Counted from the first letter of the stretch, positions 28,878-38,689 are shown. The stretch is 64,000 nucleotides of DNA from Nostoc punctiforme NIES-2108 (GCA_003326195.1 LXQE01000136.1:453871-517870); one strand, 5' to 3'. Translations and numbers: made by a program. Notes: generated by a model from the letters alone, not told the origin.

Positions 28878-29150
28878 ATGAATATATTTGGTATCGGTCT
28901 GCCGGAAATGGCTGTAATTATGGTAGTAGCGCTGTTAATCTTTGGCCCAAAAAAGCTACCAGAGATCGGTCGGAGTGTGGGCAAAACAATTCGTAGTTTC
29001 CAAGAAGCTTCCAAGGAGTTTCAAAACGAGTTTCAAAAAGAAGCAGAACAGTTAGAAGAAGTTGTCAAGACTACTGCTGAATTGGAACCTAAGCAAATCC
29101 ACCCTGCTAAATCTGAGCAGGATACCGCTAGTTCTTCCCAACCTAGCTAG
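28878..29150 (+). CDS. tatA: Sec-independent translocase protein TatA/TatE
   Basis: The ATG at 28878 has AGGAG about 7 bases upstream and yields a 90-residue protein; the longer in-frame version from 28806 has no family counterpart. The layout is typical of TatA: a short N-terminal membrane helix (EMAVIMVVALLIF), the hinge FGPKKLPEIGRSVGK, an amphipathic helix and a polar, unstructured tail. TatA subunits oligomerise to let folded proteins cross the thylakoid or plasma membrane. Confidence 0.95.
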   Translation: MNIFGIGLPEMAVIMVVALLIFGPKKLPEIGRSVGKTIRSFQEASKEFQNEFQKEAEQLEEVVKTTAELEPKQIHPAKSEQDTASSSQPS

Positions 29151-29151
29151 T

Positions 29152-29241
29152 AGTCTGTCAAGTTCGTAGTAAGGACTCTAGTCCTGGATTTTAAGCACTG
29201 AAGTGCTTACTACGAACTCCCCAAAATTAATCAGACAGACT
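29152..29241. repeat. Nested inverted repeat that can fold as a cloverleaf-like junction
   Basis: The outer arms are AGTCTGTC (29152) and GACAGACT (29234). The next arms are GTTCGTAGTAAG (29162) and CTTACTACGAAC (29206). Inside these sit two small palindromes, AGGACTCTAGTCCT (29172) and AAGCACTGAAGTGCTT (29193). It lies between tatA and pth and may also act as a terminator, though it has no T run. Confidence 0.75.
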
Positions 29242-29280
29242 ATATAGAAGAGTGCTGCATATCAATTGACTCTAGGCAAA

Positions 29281-29922
29281 ATGACAGAAGCTGTTACGCA
29301 ACCAGCTTTGGTAATTCCCCAACTAATCGTCGGATTAGGGAATCCAGAAGCTAAGTATGACCAAACACGCCATAATATCGGTTTTGCTGCTTTAGAAACT
29401 CTCTCCCGTTCTTGGCGCATTTCCTTAGCAGAAAACCGGAAGTTTCAGGGTGAATATGGCGAAGGTATAGCCCCAGGTGGAGGTAAGATTCGCTTGCTAA
29501 AGCCGTTAACTTATATGAATCGCTCAGGGCAAGCAATACAAGCGGTGACAAGTTGGTATAAATTGCCGCCTGAGTCAGTGTTGATCGTTTATGACGATAT
29601 GGATTTGCCCTTGGGAAAAACTCGTTTGCGTTTATCTGGTTCATCTGGGGGACATAACGGCATGAAAAGTGCGATCGCACATCTTAATACCCAAAACTTT
29701 CCCCGTTTGCGAATCGGTATTGGTAAACCCAAAGATGCAGCTAATAAGGATGATTCCGGTGCTGTCTCTCATGTGCTGGGGCGATTTTCCGCTGCCGAAA
29801 ATCAGCAGATGTCTCTTGTACTTCAGTTCATAGTTGAGTGTATTGAACTAAGTCTCAAGCAGGGAGTAGAAAAGGCGATGAATGTTTGTAATAGCCGCAC
29901 CATTAATAATTCTGAGTCTTAG
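29281..29922 (+). CDS. pth: Peptidyl-tRNA hydrolase
   Basis: The ATG at 29281 (213 residues) is preferred to an upstream TTG. Family motifs are complete: LIVGLGNPEAKYDQTRHNIG with the catalytic His in TRHNIG, LKPLTYMNRSG, VYDDMDLPLGKTRL and SSGGHNGMKS. The enzyme cleaves the ester bond of peptidyl-tRNAs released prematurely from ribosomes and recycles the tRNA in the cytosol. It is a stand-alone gene between two inverted-repeat structures. Confidence 0.96.
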   Translation: MTEAVTQPALVIPQLIVGLGNPEAKYDQTRHNIGFAALETLSRSWRISLAENRKFQGEYGEGIAPGGGKIRLLKPLTYMNRSGQAIQAVTSWYKLPPESVLIVYDDMDLPLGKTRLRLSGSSGGHNGMKSAIAHLNTQNFPRLRIGIGKPKDAANKDDSGAVSHVLGRFSAAENQQMSLVLQFIVECIELSLKQGVEKAMNVCNSRTINNSES

Positions 29923-29978
29923 GGCTGGATGAATACTGTCCTATTAGCTGATTAAAGAAAGCTAACCGATGTTTAAAG

Positions 29979-30037
29979 GCGCTTATTTTGGTTGATGGGT
30001 AGCGATTTTAGCTTGCTCCATCCAACCAAGATAAAGC
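29979..30037. repeat. Long imperfect hairpin downstream of pth
   Basis: TTGGTTGATGG (29989-29999) pairs with CCATCCAACCAA (30018-30029) with one bulge. Flanking GGC.CTTAT and ATAAAGCC extend the stem to about 17 bp. It could be a 3' processing or termination structure or a dispersed palindrome. Confidence 0.5.
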
Positions 30038-30127
30038 CTCTAAGGCTCTCTACATATAGTAAAAGTAACTCATCTACACCCTAATTAGCGGTGCGGCAGA
30101 CTTTGCTTAATGTTTGTATGAATAATG

Positions 30128-30156
30128 GCGATGTCTACGATGGGCTACGCCTACGC
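30128..30156 (+). repeat. Intergenic copy of the dispersed GATGTCTACGA repeat
   Basis: This is a 29-bp copy flanked by GCG and ACGC. It shares almost all bases with the coding copies at 18767 and 25625 and gives a non-coding reference for the element. Confidence 0.75.
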
Positions 30157-30213
30157 GCTGTTGCCTGTTTTCGGTCATAACCTTAAGCAACGCCGGTATC
30201 ACACCAAATTGGT

Positions 30214-30393
30214 TTATTTAAAACGTCTTGTGCGTCTAGCTGCCACTGCCTTACGTTTGCGTTTTTCTATCGGTGTTTCAAAGTGCCGATGATATTTCAC
30301 ATCAGCTAATATCCCAGCTTTGGAAACCTGGCGTTTAAACCGACGCAAAGCTGAGTCTATTCCTTCGTTCTCTCCTAGAACCACCTGGGTCAT
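30214..30393 (-). CDS. rpsU: 30S ribosomal protein S21
   Basis: The start at 30393 yields 59 residues beginning [20 protein letters not shown], the usual start of cyanobacterial S21. The frame is open for 27 more codons upstream without family similarity. The C-terminus is the strongly basic [17 protein letters not shown]21 binds the small subunit near the anti-Shine-Dalgarno end of 16S rRNA. A purine-rich GGGAAG precedes the chosen ATG. Confidence 0.92.
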   Translation of the reverse strand: MTQVVLGENEGIDSALRRFKRQVSKAGILADVKYHRHFETPIEKRKRKAVAARRTRRFK

Positions 30394-30685
30394 TCTTCCC
30401 TTTTCCTCATCATCAATAATTTCCATTCTAATATTACCCTCAACCTTAGTAAAAGCCCTCTGAGCTAAAGTCATGATTAAGAGGCTATTCGTCCATCTGA
30501 CGAGGGTTATGTGTGCTTCTGTATCGTGAAATCGTTACTTAACTAAAAGTTAATCTAAGTTCCCTAATGCACTCTCAGAACCAATAAAGAAGATGGGAAA
30601 ATTATAATGCTAAATTTTTCTGACTGTACTGTGAATGGGGGAATAATGTAATCTTAGTTACTAAGATACATGATGAAAACAGATT

Positions 30686-31030
30686 TTAAAAATTGATTCT
30701 GCCCTCATTTAGTAATTTATATCCAGTTGCTAATGCTGTAAAAGCAATTATGAAATTCCATAAGCTAGTTGGCTTTAAAATAACTCCACCGCTTAAGAAA
30801 ATTAGTACTATGCCAATGCCGAGAAAAATCCATCCTAAGTTACCAGTTTCTCTCCGAAAAAAGACTAATGCAAATATACCTATCATCGTTGCCAAAACTG
30901 AAGCTGTAGCAGGTAAGCTCCGATAAAAATATGAATAGTAACCGCTAACAAATATGATGTTTTGACCAAAAAAGTATAATCCTGTGAAAAGTAGAATTAA
31001 ACCTATAAGTTTGATTAACAACCTGCCCAT
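30686..31030 (-). CDS. Small membrane protein of unknown function
   Basis: The 114-residue protein has four predicted membrane helices: LIKLIGLILLFTGLYFF, ATASVLATMIGIFALVFF, LGWIFLGIGIVLIFLSGGVI and LWNFIIAFTALATGY. There is no recognisable enzymatic motif. It is a single gene between rpsU (same strand, 292 bp away) and a divergent slipin gene. The helix-dense composition supports it being real. Confidence 0.7.
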   Translation of the reverse strand: MGRLLIKLIGLILLFTGLYFFGQNIIFVSGYYSYFYRSLPATASVLATMIGIFALVFFRRETGNLGWIFLGIGIVLIFLSGGVILKPTSLWNFIIAFTALATGYKLLNEGRINF

Positions 31031-31408
31031 AATATTTTGATATTTTTAATGGCCCAAGCCAATTTTTATCCGATTATAGTGGGGTTTTTAAAATCTTGCC
31101 AAATTTTACCTTGATTTGGTTAGTTTACGTAAATATACTTAAAATAAATCCAGGCTGTCTGAAAATGTCAGTACAAGTAATGTTGATTACATCAAGTAGT
31201 CCTTGCCAGCGTTTTATCAAGGTGCTTTAATAGCGATCGCATTCCGCAAAATAGTTTTACTTACAAAATATGTACAAAACGTGCAGCGACTCGACATAGC
31301 TGCCGATGTTGATAAAATTACAGACTCAAAACATTAAACTCAAAGATATGACAAGCTAGTAGCATATCTTTGACACTAAATTCTCCCCAAAGCTGAATAG
31401 GAGCATAC
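31031..31408. other. Divergent promoter region
   Basis: These 378 bases separate the membrane-protein gene (minus) from the slipin gene (plus). They contain one HIP1-like GCGATCGC at about 31,233 and no reading frame of note. Promoters for both genes must lie here, but I cannot assign boxes with confidence. Confidence 0.5.
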
Positions 31409-32251
31409 ATGGAGCCAATTATTGCTATAGTTTTAGCCCTTATAGGTTATGCATTAGGTTCTGCAAAACTGATTAATCAAGGAAATGAAGCCTTAGTCGA
31501 ACGCTTAGGGCGGTATCATCGAAAACTTAAGCCGGGGCTGAACTTTATTGTTCCCTTGGTCGATCAGATTGTGATGGAAGATACTACACGAGAGCAGTAT
31601 ACAGACATCAAACCTCAGAATGTGATCACCCAAGATAATATTTACGTAGAAGTGGATGCTATTGTATACTGGCGCATTCGAGATATTGAGAGAAGCTTTT
31701 ACGCGATTGAGGATCTGCAAGGGGCATTAACACAGATAACCACAACTACGCTCCGAGAAATCATTGCCCAAAATACCCTAGAGCAGACCAACGTCTCTAG
31801 AGCAGAGATGGACTCAGCTATTTTAGATCAGTTGAATCATGTAACGGCAGATTGGGGAGTTGAGATTCTTCGGTTAGATATTCAGAGAATTACCCTACCT
31901 GAGAGTGTGCGAAAGTCTAGGGAAGAGGAACAAGCCGCCGTCATCAAAAAACGGGCATTGATTACCGAAGCAGAAGGGGAAAAGGAAGCTGCGATTAAGA
32001 AAGCAGAAGGAACTATGGCTTCAGTGCAAATCATTTCTCAAGCTCTCCGTGCCAATCCCGATAGTAGAGACATTCTGCGGTATCTCGTGGCTCAAGATTA
32101 TGTAGATGCTAGCCAAAAACTTGGTGAGAGCAATAACGCCAAAATTGTCTTTGTAGACCCGGCTAACTCAAGTGAAATGTTTCAGGAGTTGATAGCCGAG
32201 TCGGTAACTCAAGAAGGTAACGGCAAAAAAATCGAAGAACGGAATACTTAA
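31409..32251 (+). CDS. Slipin/stomatin-like SPFH (Band 7) protein
   Basis: The 280-residue protein begins with a short membrane-inserting segment (IIAIVLALIGYALGSA). The SPFH core follows (NEALVERLGRYHRKLKPGLN, VITQDNIYVEVDAIVYWRI), with the family's ERSFYAIEDLQGALTQI and the helical EAEGEKEAAIKKAEG. Slipins form membrane-anchored rings that organise microdomains and often partner with NfeD proteases; no nfeD is adjacent. AGGAG precedes the ATG by 7 bases. Its stop overlaps the convergent folP stop by 4 bp. Confidence 0.92.
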   Translation: MEPIIAIVLALIGYALGSAKLINQGNEALVERLGRYHRKLKPGLNFIVPLVDQIVMEDTTREQYTDIKPQNVITQDNIYVEVDAIVYWRIRDIERSFYAIEDLQGALTQITTTTLREIIAQNTLEQTNVSRAEMDSAILDQLNHVTADWGVEILRLDIQRITLPESVRKSREEEQAAVIKKRALITEAEGEKEAAIKKAEGTMASVQIISQALRANPDSRDILRYLVAQDYVDASQKLGESNNAKIVFVDPANSSEMFQELIAESVTQEGNGKKIEERNT

Positions 32252-33108
32252 GAGTCACGCTGTCTAGCTTGTCTCAATAAGGCATCGGCTACTAGTGAAA
32301 CATCGCGCATTTCTTGAACATCGTGAACTCGGAGGATATCAGCGCCATTAAAAATAGCAGCACAACAAGCTGCTGCCGTTCCCCAAACTCGTGCTTTGGG
32401 ATCTGGTTGATTTAAAATGCGACCAATAAAACTTTTACGAGATGCTCCTACCAAGATAGGACAGTTGAGTGGTGCGAGCGATCGCAAACTGCGAAAAATT
32501 TCTAAATTTTGCTCATAGTTTTTAGCAAAACCAATACCAGGATCGATAATAATTTTATCCAGGTCAATGCCCGCAGCAGTTGCTGCCTTAATTTGTCGAG
32601 CCAAAAAACTATAAATTTCACCGAGCAAATCTTGATAATCGGTCTGTTGTTGCATTGTCTGTGGTGTTCCCCGGATGTGCATTAAAATCATCGGCACACC
32701 TAACTCTGCGACTGTTGCCAACATTTCTGAGTCAAAAGTGCCGCCAGAAATATCATTAATAATATCTGCTCCAACTTCTACAGATGCCTTGGCGACAGCA
32801 GCACGGGTTGTATCTACAGAAATCGGGACTGAAATCTCTGGTCTTAGCACCTGTAATACCGATAGTATCCGGTCAAGTTCCTCCACCAGAGTTATTTGCT
32901 TTGCCCCTGGTCGAGTTGATTGACCGCCCACATCGATGATGTCAGCACCAGCAGCCACTAGTGCTTGCGCCTGTACTAAAGCAGCAGAGGAAGTGTTAAA
33001 CTCACCCCCATCACTAAAGCTATCAGGCGTTACATTTAAAATGCCCATCAAATAAGTCCGCTGTCCCCAATCGAAACAGCGTCCTCGAATTATCAAGTTC
33101 CTTGGCAT
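32248..33108 (-). CDS. folP: Dihydropteroate synthase
   Basis: The 286-residue TIM-barrel enzyme joins p-aminobenzoate to 6-hydroxymethyl-dihydropterin pyrophosphate in folate synthesis. The motifs are complete: LMGILNVTPDSFSDGG, DVGGQSTRPGA, SVDTTRA, INDISGG, IIDPGIGFAK and GASRKSFIG. It lies 52 bp after tpiA on the same strand and may be co-transcribed with it. Confidence 0.96.
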   Translation of the reverse strand: MPRNLIIRGRCFDWGQRTYLMGILNVTPDSFSDGGEFNTSSAALVQAQALVAAGADIIDVGGQSTRPGAKQITLVEELDRILSVLQVLRPEISVPISVDTTRAAVAKASVEVGADIINDISGGTFDSEMLATVAELGVPMILMHIRGTPQTMQQQTDYQDLLGEIYSFLARQIKAATAAGIDLDKIIIDPGIGFAKNYEQNLEIFRSLRSLAPLNCPILVGASRKSFIGRILNQPDPKARVWGTAAACCAAIFNGADILRVHDVQEMRDVSLVADALLRQARQRDS

Positions 33109-33160
33109 AAATCTACATTAGGCATTCCCATGCTCTGCATGGGAACGAGAAAAAAGCACA

Positions 33161-33892
33161 TCACACTGACTTAAAATTCACAATCCGAGCGAAACTCTCA
33201 GGTTCTAGACTTGCTCCTCCCACGAGGACACCATCAATTTCTGGTTGAGCCATAATCTCATCAATATTATTCGGCTTGACTGAACCGCCATATTGAATTG
33301 ATACATTTGGATTAGTCAACTTGCTACGAATTAAGCCAATTATTCGATTAGCTTCCTCTACTTCACAAGTGTCACCAGTACCAATGGCCCAAATCGGTTC
33401 ATAGGCAATCACCAAATTATCCTGATCGATATCTACCAAGGCTTTGTCGAGTTGGAGAGCAATCAGTGATTCAGCTTCTCCCGCATCTCGTTGTTGTTTA
33501 CTTTCGCCAACACAGAGAATTGGAGTCAAACCAAACCTTTGAGCAGTTCGGAGGCGCAGATTAACGGTGGCGTCCGTTTCCCCAAAGTATTGCCGTCGTT
33601 CGCTATGACCGACAATCACAAAGCGCACACCACTTTCTGTCAGCATCGGGCCAGAAATCTCACCCGTATAGGCTCCATATTCTTCCCAATGGATATTTTG
33701 TGCCCCCAGTTGGATGAGGCTACCGTGCAAGGTCTTGGACAAAACACTTAAATCAGTGAAAGGAGGACACAATATCACTTCTCGCCCTTCGGGGGTTTCC
33801 TCTAAGTGGGGCAGAAATCCTTGTAAAAACTCCTGGGTTTCTGACTGGGTTTTGAACATTTTCCAGTTGCCGGCAATAACGATTTTCCGCAC
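33161..33892 (-). CDS. tpiA: Triosephosphate isomerase
   Basis: A GTG at 33892 gives 243 residues starting [16 protein letters not shown], the usual cyanobacterial start. A TTG at 33907 is also in frame and has AGGA very close upstream, so the start is not certain. Catalytic features are present: NWK lysine, GHSERR histidine, the [11 protein letters not shown] glutamate loop and the phosphate-binding YGGSVKP. It interconverts dihydroxyacetone phosphate and glyceraldehyde-3-phosphate in the Calvin cycle and glycolysis. Confidence 0.95.
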   Translation of the reverse strand: MRKIVIAGNWKMFKTQSETQEFLQGFLPHLEETPEGREVILCPPFTDLSVLSKTLHGSLIQLGAQNIHWEEYGAYTGEISGPMLTESGVRFVIVGHSERRQYFGETDATVNLRLRTAQRFGLTPILCVGESKQQRDAGEAESLIALQLDKALVDIDQDNLVIAYEPIWAIGTGDTCEVEEANRIIGLIRSKLTNPNVSIQYGGSVKPNNIDEIMAQPEIDGVLVGGASLEPESFARIVNFKSV

Positions 33893-34218
33893 AGGTAATT
33901 TAGTCAAGATCCTAACGCGTTATATTTAGATGCATTTTTCAGTTTATGACTTTTTGTTAGCCATTGGTCATTAGTCATTGGTCATTGGGCACAAGAGGCG
34001 GAGGGGAAAAACTTACTGCAACTTATCCTCGGTCACTGAGCGTAGACGTACCACTTGCCTACGGCACGCTGCGCGAACGTGGAAGCAAGCTCACGCGCAG
34101 CGTCTCGTAGAGAAGTGCTACTCCGCTGCTCCCTAATCTCCACAAACCTCTGTTAAAAATAACTAGGATAAGAGACAGGGCTAATTTAAAAATCCCAAAT
34201 TTCAAATCTCAAATTGAT
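33893..34218. other. Intergenic region with heptamer and palindromic repeats
   Basis: It contains CATTGGT/CATTAGT-type heptamers at about 33,959-33,991. A dispersed palindromic block follows at about 34,036-34,120, with GCGTAGACGTACC, CACGCTGCGCGAACG and GCAGCGTCTCGTAGAG. The last ~70 bases are AT-rich and lead into the GTPase gene. No gene is seen. Confidence 0.6.
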
Positions 34219-35700
34219 ATGACCTCGACATTGCCCGTGCCTGAACCTCATCAAAGCGATTCCGCTAACACTGACGTAAATTCTCTCAGCTGGGAGGAAG
34301 AACTGGATAGTGCTATTTTTAGTTTTGAAGACATTCAGACGGAACTGAACTATAAACAAGCACAAACAGCGTTGCGAAACTTAGTAGCTAATCTCGACCT
34401 TACTCCCCAGGAAAAAACCGGGTTAGAGAGGGAAATTGCTGATTTGGAAACCATGCTGGGAAAGTTAGACCGCATGGTAGTGCAGATTGCGACTTTTGGC
34501 ATGGTGGGACGTGGGAAGTCTTCTCTACTCAATTCTTTGGTTGGGCAAACGGTATTTGAAACTGGGCCACTGCACGGTGTCACCCGTACTGCTCAAACAG
34601 TTAATTGGAGTATTAGTGAGGAGATGATTGGGGAAACTGAACGTGCTTTGCGAGTAACTCTTCCTGGTGTAGGTCAATCTCAGGTGGAATTAATTGATAC
34701 TCCTGGATTAGACGAAGTAGATGGTGCAACCCGCGCCGCTTTAGCTGAACAGATTGCCAAACAAGCAGATTTGATTCTGTTTGTGATATCTGGTGATATG
34801 ACAAAGTTAGAATACGCCGCCCTTTCGCAGTTGCGAGAAGCAGGTAAACCGATCATTCTGGTATTTAACAAAGTAGATCAGTATCCAGAAGCAGACCGGA
34901 TGGCAATTTATCACAAAATCCGGGATGAAAGGGTACGGGAATTACTCACACCTCTAGAAATTGTCATGGCTGCGGCATCGCCATTGGTGAAGACGGCGAT
35001 TCGTCGCCCTGATGGTACGAGGGGCATACAGTTGCGTACAGGAAATGCCCAAGTCGAGGAACTGAAGCTGAAAATCTTGGAAATTCTGCATCGTGAGGGC
35101 AAAGCCTTGGTTGCCCTTAATACCATGCTTTATGCCGATATCGTAAATGAGCAGTTGATAGAACGAAAACTGATGATTCGGGAACAGAATGCTAATCAGT
35201 TGATTTGGAAGGCTGTGATGACTAAAGCATTAGCGATCGCACTCAATCCTGTAACTGTGGTAGATATTCTGAGTAGTGTGGTAATTGATATTGCTCTGAT
35301 TTTGGGTTTATCTAAACTCTATGGCTTCTCTATGACCGAGGCTGGGGCTGTACAATTGCTACAAAAAATCGCCTTGAGTATGGGCGGTATCGGTGCTAGT
35401 GAATTGTTAGCAAATTTAGGCTTGAGTGGATTAAAAACTTTACTTGGGATCTCTGCAACAGCTACGGGTGGCATTGCACTAGGCCCTTATATATCGGTAG
35501 CAATTACCCAAGGAGGAGTCGCTGGTGTTTCTTCTTACGGTATTGGACAAGTTACCAAAGTTTATTTAGCCAATGGCGCAACTTGGGGGCCTGATGGACC
35601 GAAAGCAGTAATTAATCGGATTTTAGCAAACTTGGATGAGACTTCAATTCTTAACCGGATTAAAGATGAATTACTCCACAAAGTAAAACTGAAAAAGTGA
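34219..35700 (+). CDS. Era/YcjF-type GTPase with C-terminal DUF697-like membrane region
   Basis: The 493-residue protein has a helical N-terminal segment, then a P-loop GTPase. G1 is FGMVGRGKSSLLNSL near residue 94, G3 is DTPGLDE and G4 is FNKVDQ. The C-terminal third has hydrophobic stretches (VVDILSSVVIDIALILGL, GGIALGPYISVAITQGG) like DUF697. Such proteins are membrane-associated GTPases whose partners are unknown. It is a single gene, and an 8-bp inverted repeat follows at 35747-35798. Confidence 0.85.
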   Translation: MTSTLPVPEPHQSDSANTDVNSLSWEEELDSAIFSFEDIQTELNYKQAQTALRNLVANLDLTPQEKTGLEREIADLETMLGKLDRMVVQIATFGMVGRGKSSLLNSLVGQTVFETGPLHGVTRTAQTVNWSISEEMIGETERALRVTLPGVGQSQVELIDTPGLDEVDGATRAALAEQIAKQADLILFVISGDMTKLEYAALSQLREAGKPIILVFNKVDQYPEADRMAIYHKIRDERVRELLTPLEIVMAAASPLVKTAIRRPDGTRGIQLRTGNAQVEELKLKILEILHREGKALVALNTMLYADIVNEQLIERKLMIREQNANQLIWKAVMTKALAIALNPVTVVDILSSVVIDIALILGLSKLYGFSMTEAGAVQLLQKIALSMGGIGASELLANLGLSGLKTLLGISATATGGIALGPYISVAITQGGVAGVSSYGIGQVTKVYLANGATWGPDGPKAVINRILANLDETSILNRIKDELLHKVKLKK

Positions 35701-36168
35701 TGCATCAATAAGCTTTGGTTAGCCATATTTATCCTTAAAGCTAGCTGATTCGTCAATAAAAGCTTTATGGTGCCATTCGTTTTACCATCAGACGAATCAA
35801 TGATCCATAAATTATTGCGTCACTTAGCTTTGTGTACAACTCATAATCCTTACCCAAACGCTGAAATCGATTGCGGCATCTAATTTGTGAATGTACAGGT
35901 GCGCTACCAACTGTGCTATAAGCCCTTAGAGGAGGTTTTAAAAAGGTCTTTTGCTCTGATAATTAGCACAGCCAAGCATTTAAGTATATGGCGAAAACCT
36001 TAGTTTTTAGTTGCACTTACCGTACTCTAGAAGGCAAAAATTATACTTCTAGTACTTTGAAAACATCCTCTTAAAATAAACTATATATAATTGCTTAGTT
36101 ATTATTACTTTGTCAAGCTTTTTATAGGAGACTAAATTTTAAATATCTCCTCTGGTACTCAGCACTCT
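35701..36168. other. Intergenic region with hairpin and a tRNA-like half
   Basis: GATTCGTC (35747) and GACGAATC (35791) form a stem with an inner ATGGT/ACCAT pair, a possible terminator for the GTPase gene. On the minus strand, 35901-35925 reads GGGCTTATAGCACAGTTGGT followed by AGCGC. This resembles the 5' acceptor and D-arm of a tRNA, but no anticodon or T-arm follows. No protein gene is seen. Confidence 0.45.
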
Positions 36169-36360
36169 CTAGGATACTTGCAACAAATAGGTCATACAAT
36201 GACCCATCAAAAAGTAGACTACTAACATGGCAGCAGCAGCAAGAGCAACCAAGGTACCAGCTAACATTAGAGAAAATTCTTTACTCTCGTAGGCTTTTTC
36301 CATTAAGTGCAGCGACCACGCTACCAGGGCTACATCAAAAAGTAAAATAGGAAGCAGCAT
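36169..36360 (-). CDS. Small two-helix membrane protein
   Basis: The 63-residue protein has two predicted membrane helices (LLPILLFDVALVAWSLHLM and LAGTLVALAAAAMLVVYFLMG) joined by a short charged loop. I do not recognise the family. It lies 99 bp downstream of hisF... in reverse order it follows hisF's stop on the opposite side, so it is read in the same direction as hisF but from its own or a readthrough transcript. Composition supports a real membrane protein. Confidence 0.6.
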   Translation of the reverse strand: MLLPILLFDVALVAWSLHLMEKAYESKEFSLMLAGTLVALAAAAMLVVYFLMGHCMTYLLQVS

Positions 36361-36459
36361 ATTTCTTAATATTTGTTAATACTTGTAAAATAATATTAAC
36401 ACCCTTTTCAGGAAGTGTGTCTAACCTTAGATGGATGTCATTAAATGAGAAATGGTGGA

Positions 36460-37233
36460 TCAAGATAATGTTCTGACTGGCACGTTGCGATCGCGCAAGT
36501 AACTTTTAATTTCTGCTACGCTTAATTGTCCGTAATGTAACAGTGATGCGAGTAATGCGGCTTCAGCTTTGCCTTCAGTTAGGGCAGTGTAGATATGTTC
36601 ACAATTACCTGCACCACCAGAAGCAATAACTGGAATTTCTACAGCATCGGCAATTGCCCGTGTGATCTCAATGTCATACCCAGCTTGGGTTCCATCAGCA
36701 TCCATACTTGTGACTAGCAGTTCTCCGGCCCCCCGTTTTTCAACTTCTTGTGCCCACAATAGGGCATCTAAGCCTGTATTTTCTCTGCCACCCCGCACAT
36801 ACACATCCCAACCTGGATTTTCCGGGTTATTTCTGCGTCTGGCATCAATAGCAACAACTATGCACTGATTACCAAAGCGATCGCTAGCCCGATTAATCAA
36901 GTCTGGATCGCGCACCGCCGCAGAATTAATACTAACCTTATCTGCGCCGGCTCGTAACAAAGCTTTAACATTTTCTAAGGATTGAATGCCACCACCTACA
37001 GTCAATGGAATAAAGACCTGTTCGGCAGTGCGGTACACCACATCTATAATTGTAGCTCGGTCTTCATGAGTAGCTGTAATATCCAGAAATACTAACTCAT
37101 CAGCACCGGCTTCGTTGTAAACCTTGGCCAGTTCTACCGGATCGCCTGCATCTTGGAGATTAACAAAGTTAACTCCTTTTACAACCCGTCCCGCCTTCAC
37201 ATCTAAGCACGGTAAGATTCTTTTAGATAACAT
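36460..37233 (-). CDS. hisF: Imidazole glycerol phosphate synthase subunit HisF
   Basis: The 257-residue beta/alpha barrel begins [20 protein letters not shown], with the catalytic Asp in PCLDV. It carries [17 protein letters not shown], the second catalytic Asp in VVAIDARR, and [11 protein letters not shown]. With HisH it forms imidazole glycerol phosphate and AICAR, linking histidine and purine synthesis. hisH is not in the window, as is common in cyanobacteria where his genes are scattered. Confidence 0.97.
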   Translation of the reverse strand: MLSKRILPCLDVKAGRVVKGVNFVNLQDAGDPVELAKVYNEAGADELVFLDITATHEDRATIIDVVYRTAEQVFIPLTVGGGIQSLENVKALLRAGADKVSINSAAVRDPDLINRASDRFGNQCIVVAIDARRRNNPENPGWDVYVRGGRENTGLDALLWAQEVEKRGAGELLVTSMDADGTQAGYDIEITRAIADAVEIPVIASGGAGNCEHIYTALTEGKAEAALLASLLHYGQLSVAEIKSYLRDRNVPVRTLS

Positions 37234-37421
37234 AATAACTTTTGTACTTCTGGGTAATTGACCGGAATTTAAATTTTAAATTGGCGCGGGTATTCTCAAA
37301 CTAAAATTTTCATGGGTATTGAGTATGGGGCATTGGGCATTGGTTCTTCTTTCTCCCCCTGCCTCCACTGCCCCCCCTGTCTCCCCCACTTCCTAGTCCC
37401 TTAAAAATAGATAGCTGAATT

Positions 37422-38522
37422 ATGGCGATAATTTCATCGAAAAAACAGCCTCCAGAACCCAACGGAGAACCAAAACAGCGTCGAGAGTCGGCGAAAGCAC
37501 CATCCACAGAAAATATTTTGAAGCCTGAAGCTGCTATTGATGAGCAAGAACAGCAAGAAGAAGGTATTCGACCACACCGATTTGCTGATTACATCGGGCA
37601 AAAAGATTTAAAGGATGTGCTAGATATTGCCATCAAAGCAGCAAAGTCTCGTGGTGAGGTACTGGATCACTTGTTGCTATATGGGCCGCCGGGATTGGGA
37701 AAAACCACGATGGCAATGATTTTAGCATCGGAAATGGGGGTAAATTACAAAATTACCAGTGCGCCAGCCCTAGAACGTCCACGGGATATTGTCGGGCTAC
37801 TGGTGAATATGAAACCAGGAGATATTTTATTTGTTGATGAAATTCATCGCCTCTCGCGGATGACAGAGGAAATTCTCTACCCAGCGATGGAAGATTATCG
37901 CTTAGATATTACTATTGGTAAGGGTTCCAGCGCTCGCATTAGAAGTTTGCCGCTGTCAAAGTTTACTCTAGTGGGAGCTACAACGCGTGTGGGTGCTTTA
38001 ACTTCACCACTGCGCGATCGCTTCGGTTTAATTCAAAAACTGCGATTTTACGAAGTTGATGAATTGACTCAAATTGTACTGCGAACCGCTCAATTACTCA
38101 AAACCCCTGTTACAGAAGATGGTGCCACAGAAATTGCTCGTCGTTCACGCGGAACGCCACGTATTGCGAATAGGCTACTTAAGCGGGTGCGTGATTATGC
38201 GGAAGTAAAAATATCTGGGGAGATTAATGAAAGCATCGCATCTGAAGCATTGCAACTATTCCAAGTAGATCCCTGCGGTTTAGATTGGACAGATCGCCAG
38301 ATGCTGAGTGTAATCATTGAACAATTTAACGGCGGACCAGTGGGGTTAGAAACAATGGCAGCAGCGACAGGTGAAGATACTCAAACAATTGAAGAAGTAT
38401 ACGAACCTTACCTCATGCAGATTGGGTATTTAACTAGAACTCATCGTGGCAGAATGGCGACAAAGGCAGCATATAAGCATTTGGGATTTACGCCGCCTAA
38501 TGAACAGTTGTCATTATTGTAA
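37422..38522 (+). CDS. ruvB: Holliday junction DNA helicase RuvB
   Basis: The 366-residue AAA+ ATPase has Walker [13 protein letters not shown], Walker B DEIHRLSR, sensor 1 GATTRVG, an arginine finger region (DRFGLIQKL) and the C-terminal winged helix with [12 protein letters not shown]. RuvB hexamers drive branch migration of Holliday junctions with RuvA. The first ~45 residues are a charged, cyanobacterial-type extension. The gene stands alone and is followed by a repeat block. Confidence 0.97.
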   Translation: MAIISSKKQPPEPNGEPKQRRESAKAPSTENILKPEAAIDEQEQQEEGIRPHRFADYIGQKDLKDVLDIAIKAAKSRGEVLDHLLLYGPPGLGKTTMAMILASEMGVNYKITSAPALERPRDIVGLLVNMKPGDILFVDEIHRLSRMTEEILYPAMEDYRLDITIGKGSSARIRSLPLSKFTLVGATTRVGALTSPLRDRFGLIQKLRFYEVDELTQIVLRTAQLLKTPVTEDGATEIARRSRGTPRIANRLLKRVRDYAEVKISGEINESIASEALQLFQVDPCGLDWTDRQMLSVIIEQFNGGPVGLETMAAATGEDTQTIEEVYEPYLMQIGYLTRTHRGRMATKAAYKHLGFTPPNEQLSLL

Positions 38523-38526
38523 TTAT

Positions 38527-38689
38527 GGGCATGGGGCATTGGGCATTGGGCATTGATACTCGCCGACAAGTCTTTGAACTCCGTTAATGAGTCTTTAATA
38601 CTCGCCGACGAGTCTTTGAACTCCGTTAATGAGTACTTTGACCTCCACTCCTCTGCCCCATACCCAATGCCCCATGCCCAATGCCCCAT
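38527..38689. repeat. Composite repeat block between ruvB and a TPR gene
   Basis: GGGCATT heptamers at 38527-38555 are matched in inverted orientation by CCCAATGCCCC-type sequence at 38663-38689. Between them are two near-identical 37-bp units (38556-38592 and 38598-38634, one mismatch). Each starts ATACTCGCCGAC and ends CCGTTAATGAGT. There are only two units with a 5-bp gap, so this is not a CRISPR array. Confidence 0.8.

Noticed and set aside
38556..38634. Two near-identical 37-bp direct repeats resembling CRISPR repeats
   Set aside because: There are only two copies separated by 5 bp, without unique spacers or cas genes; they are part of a composite repeat block.
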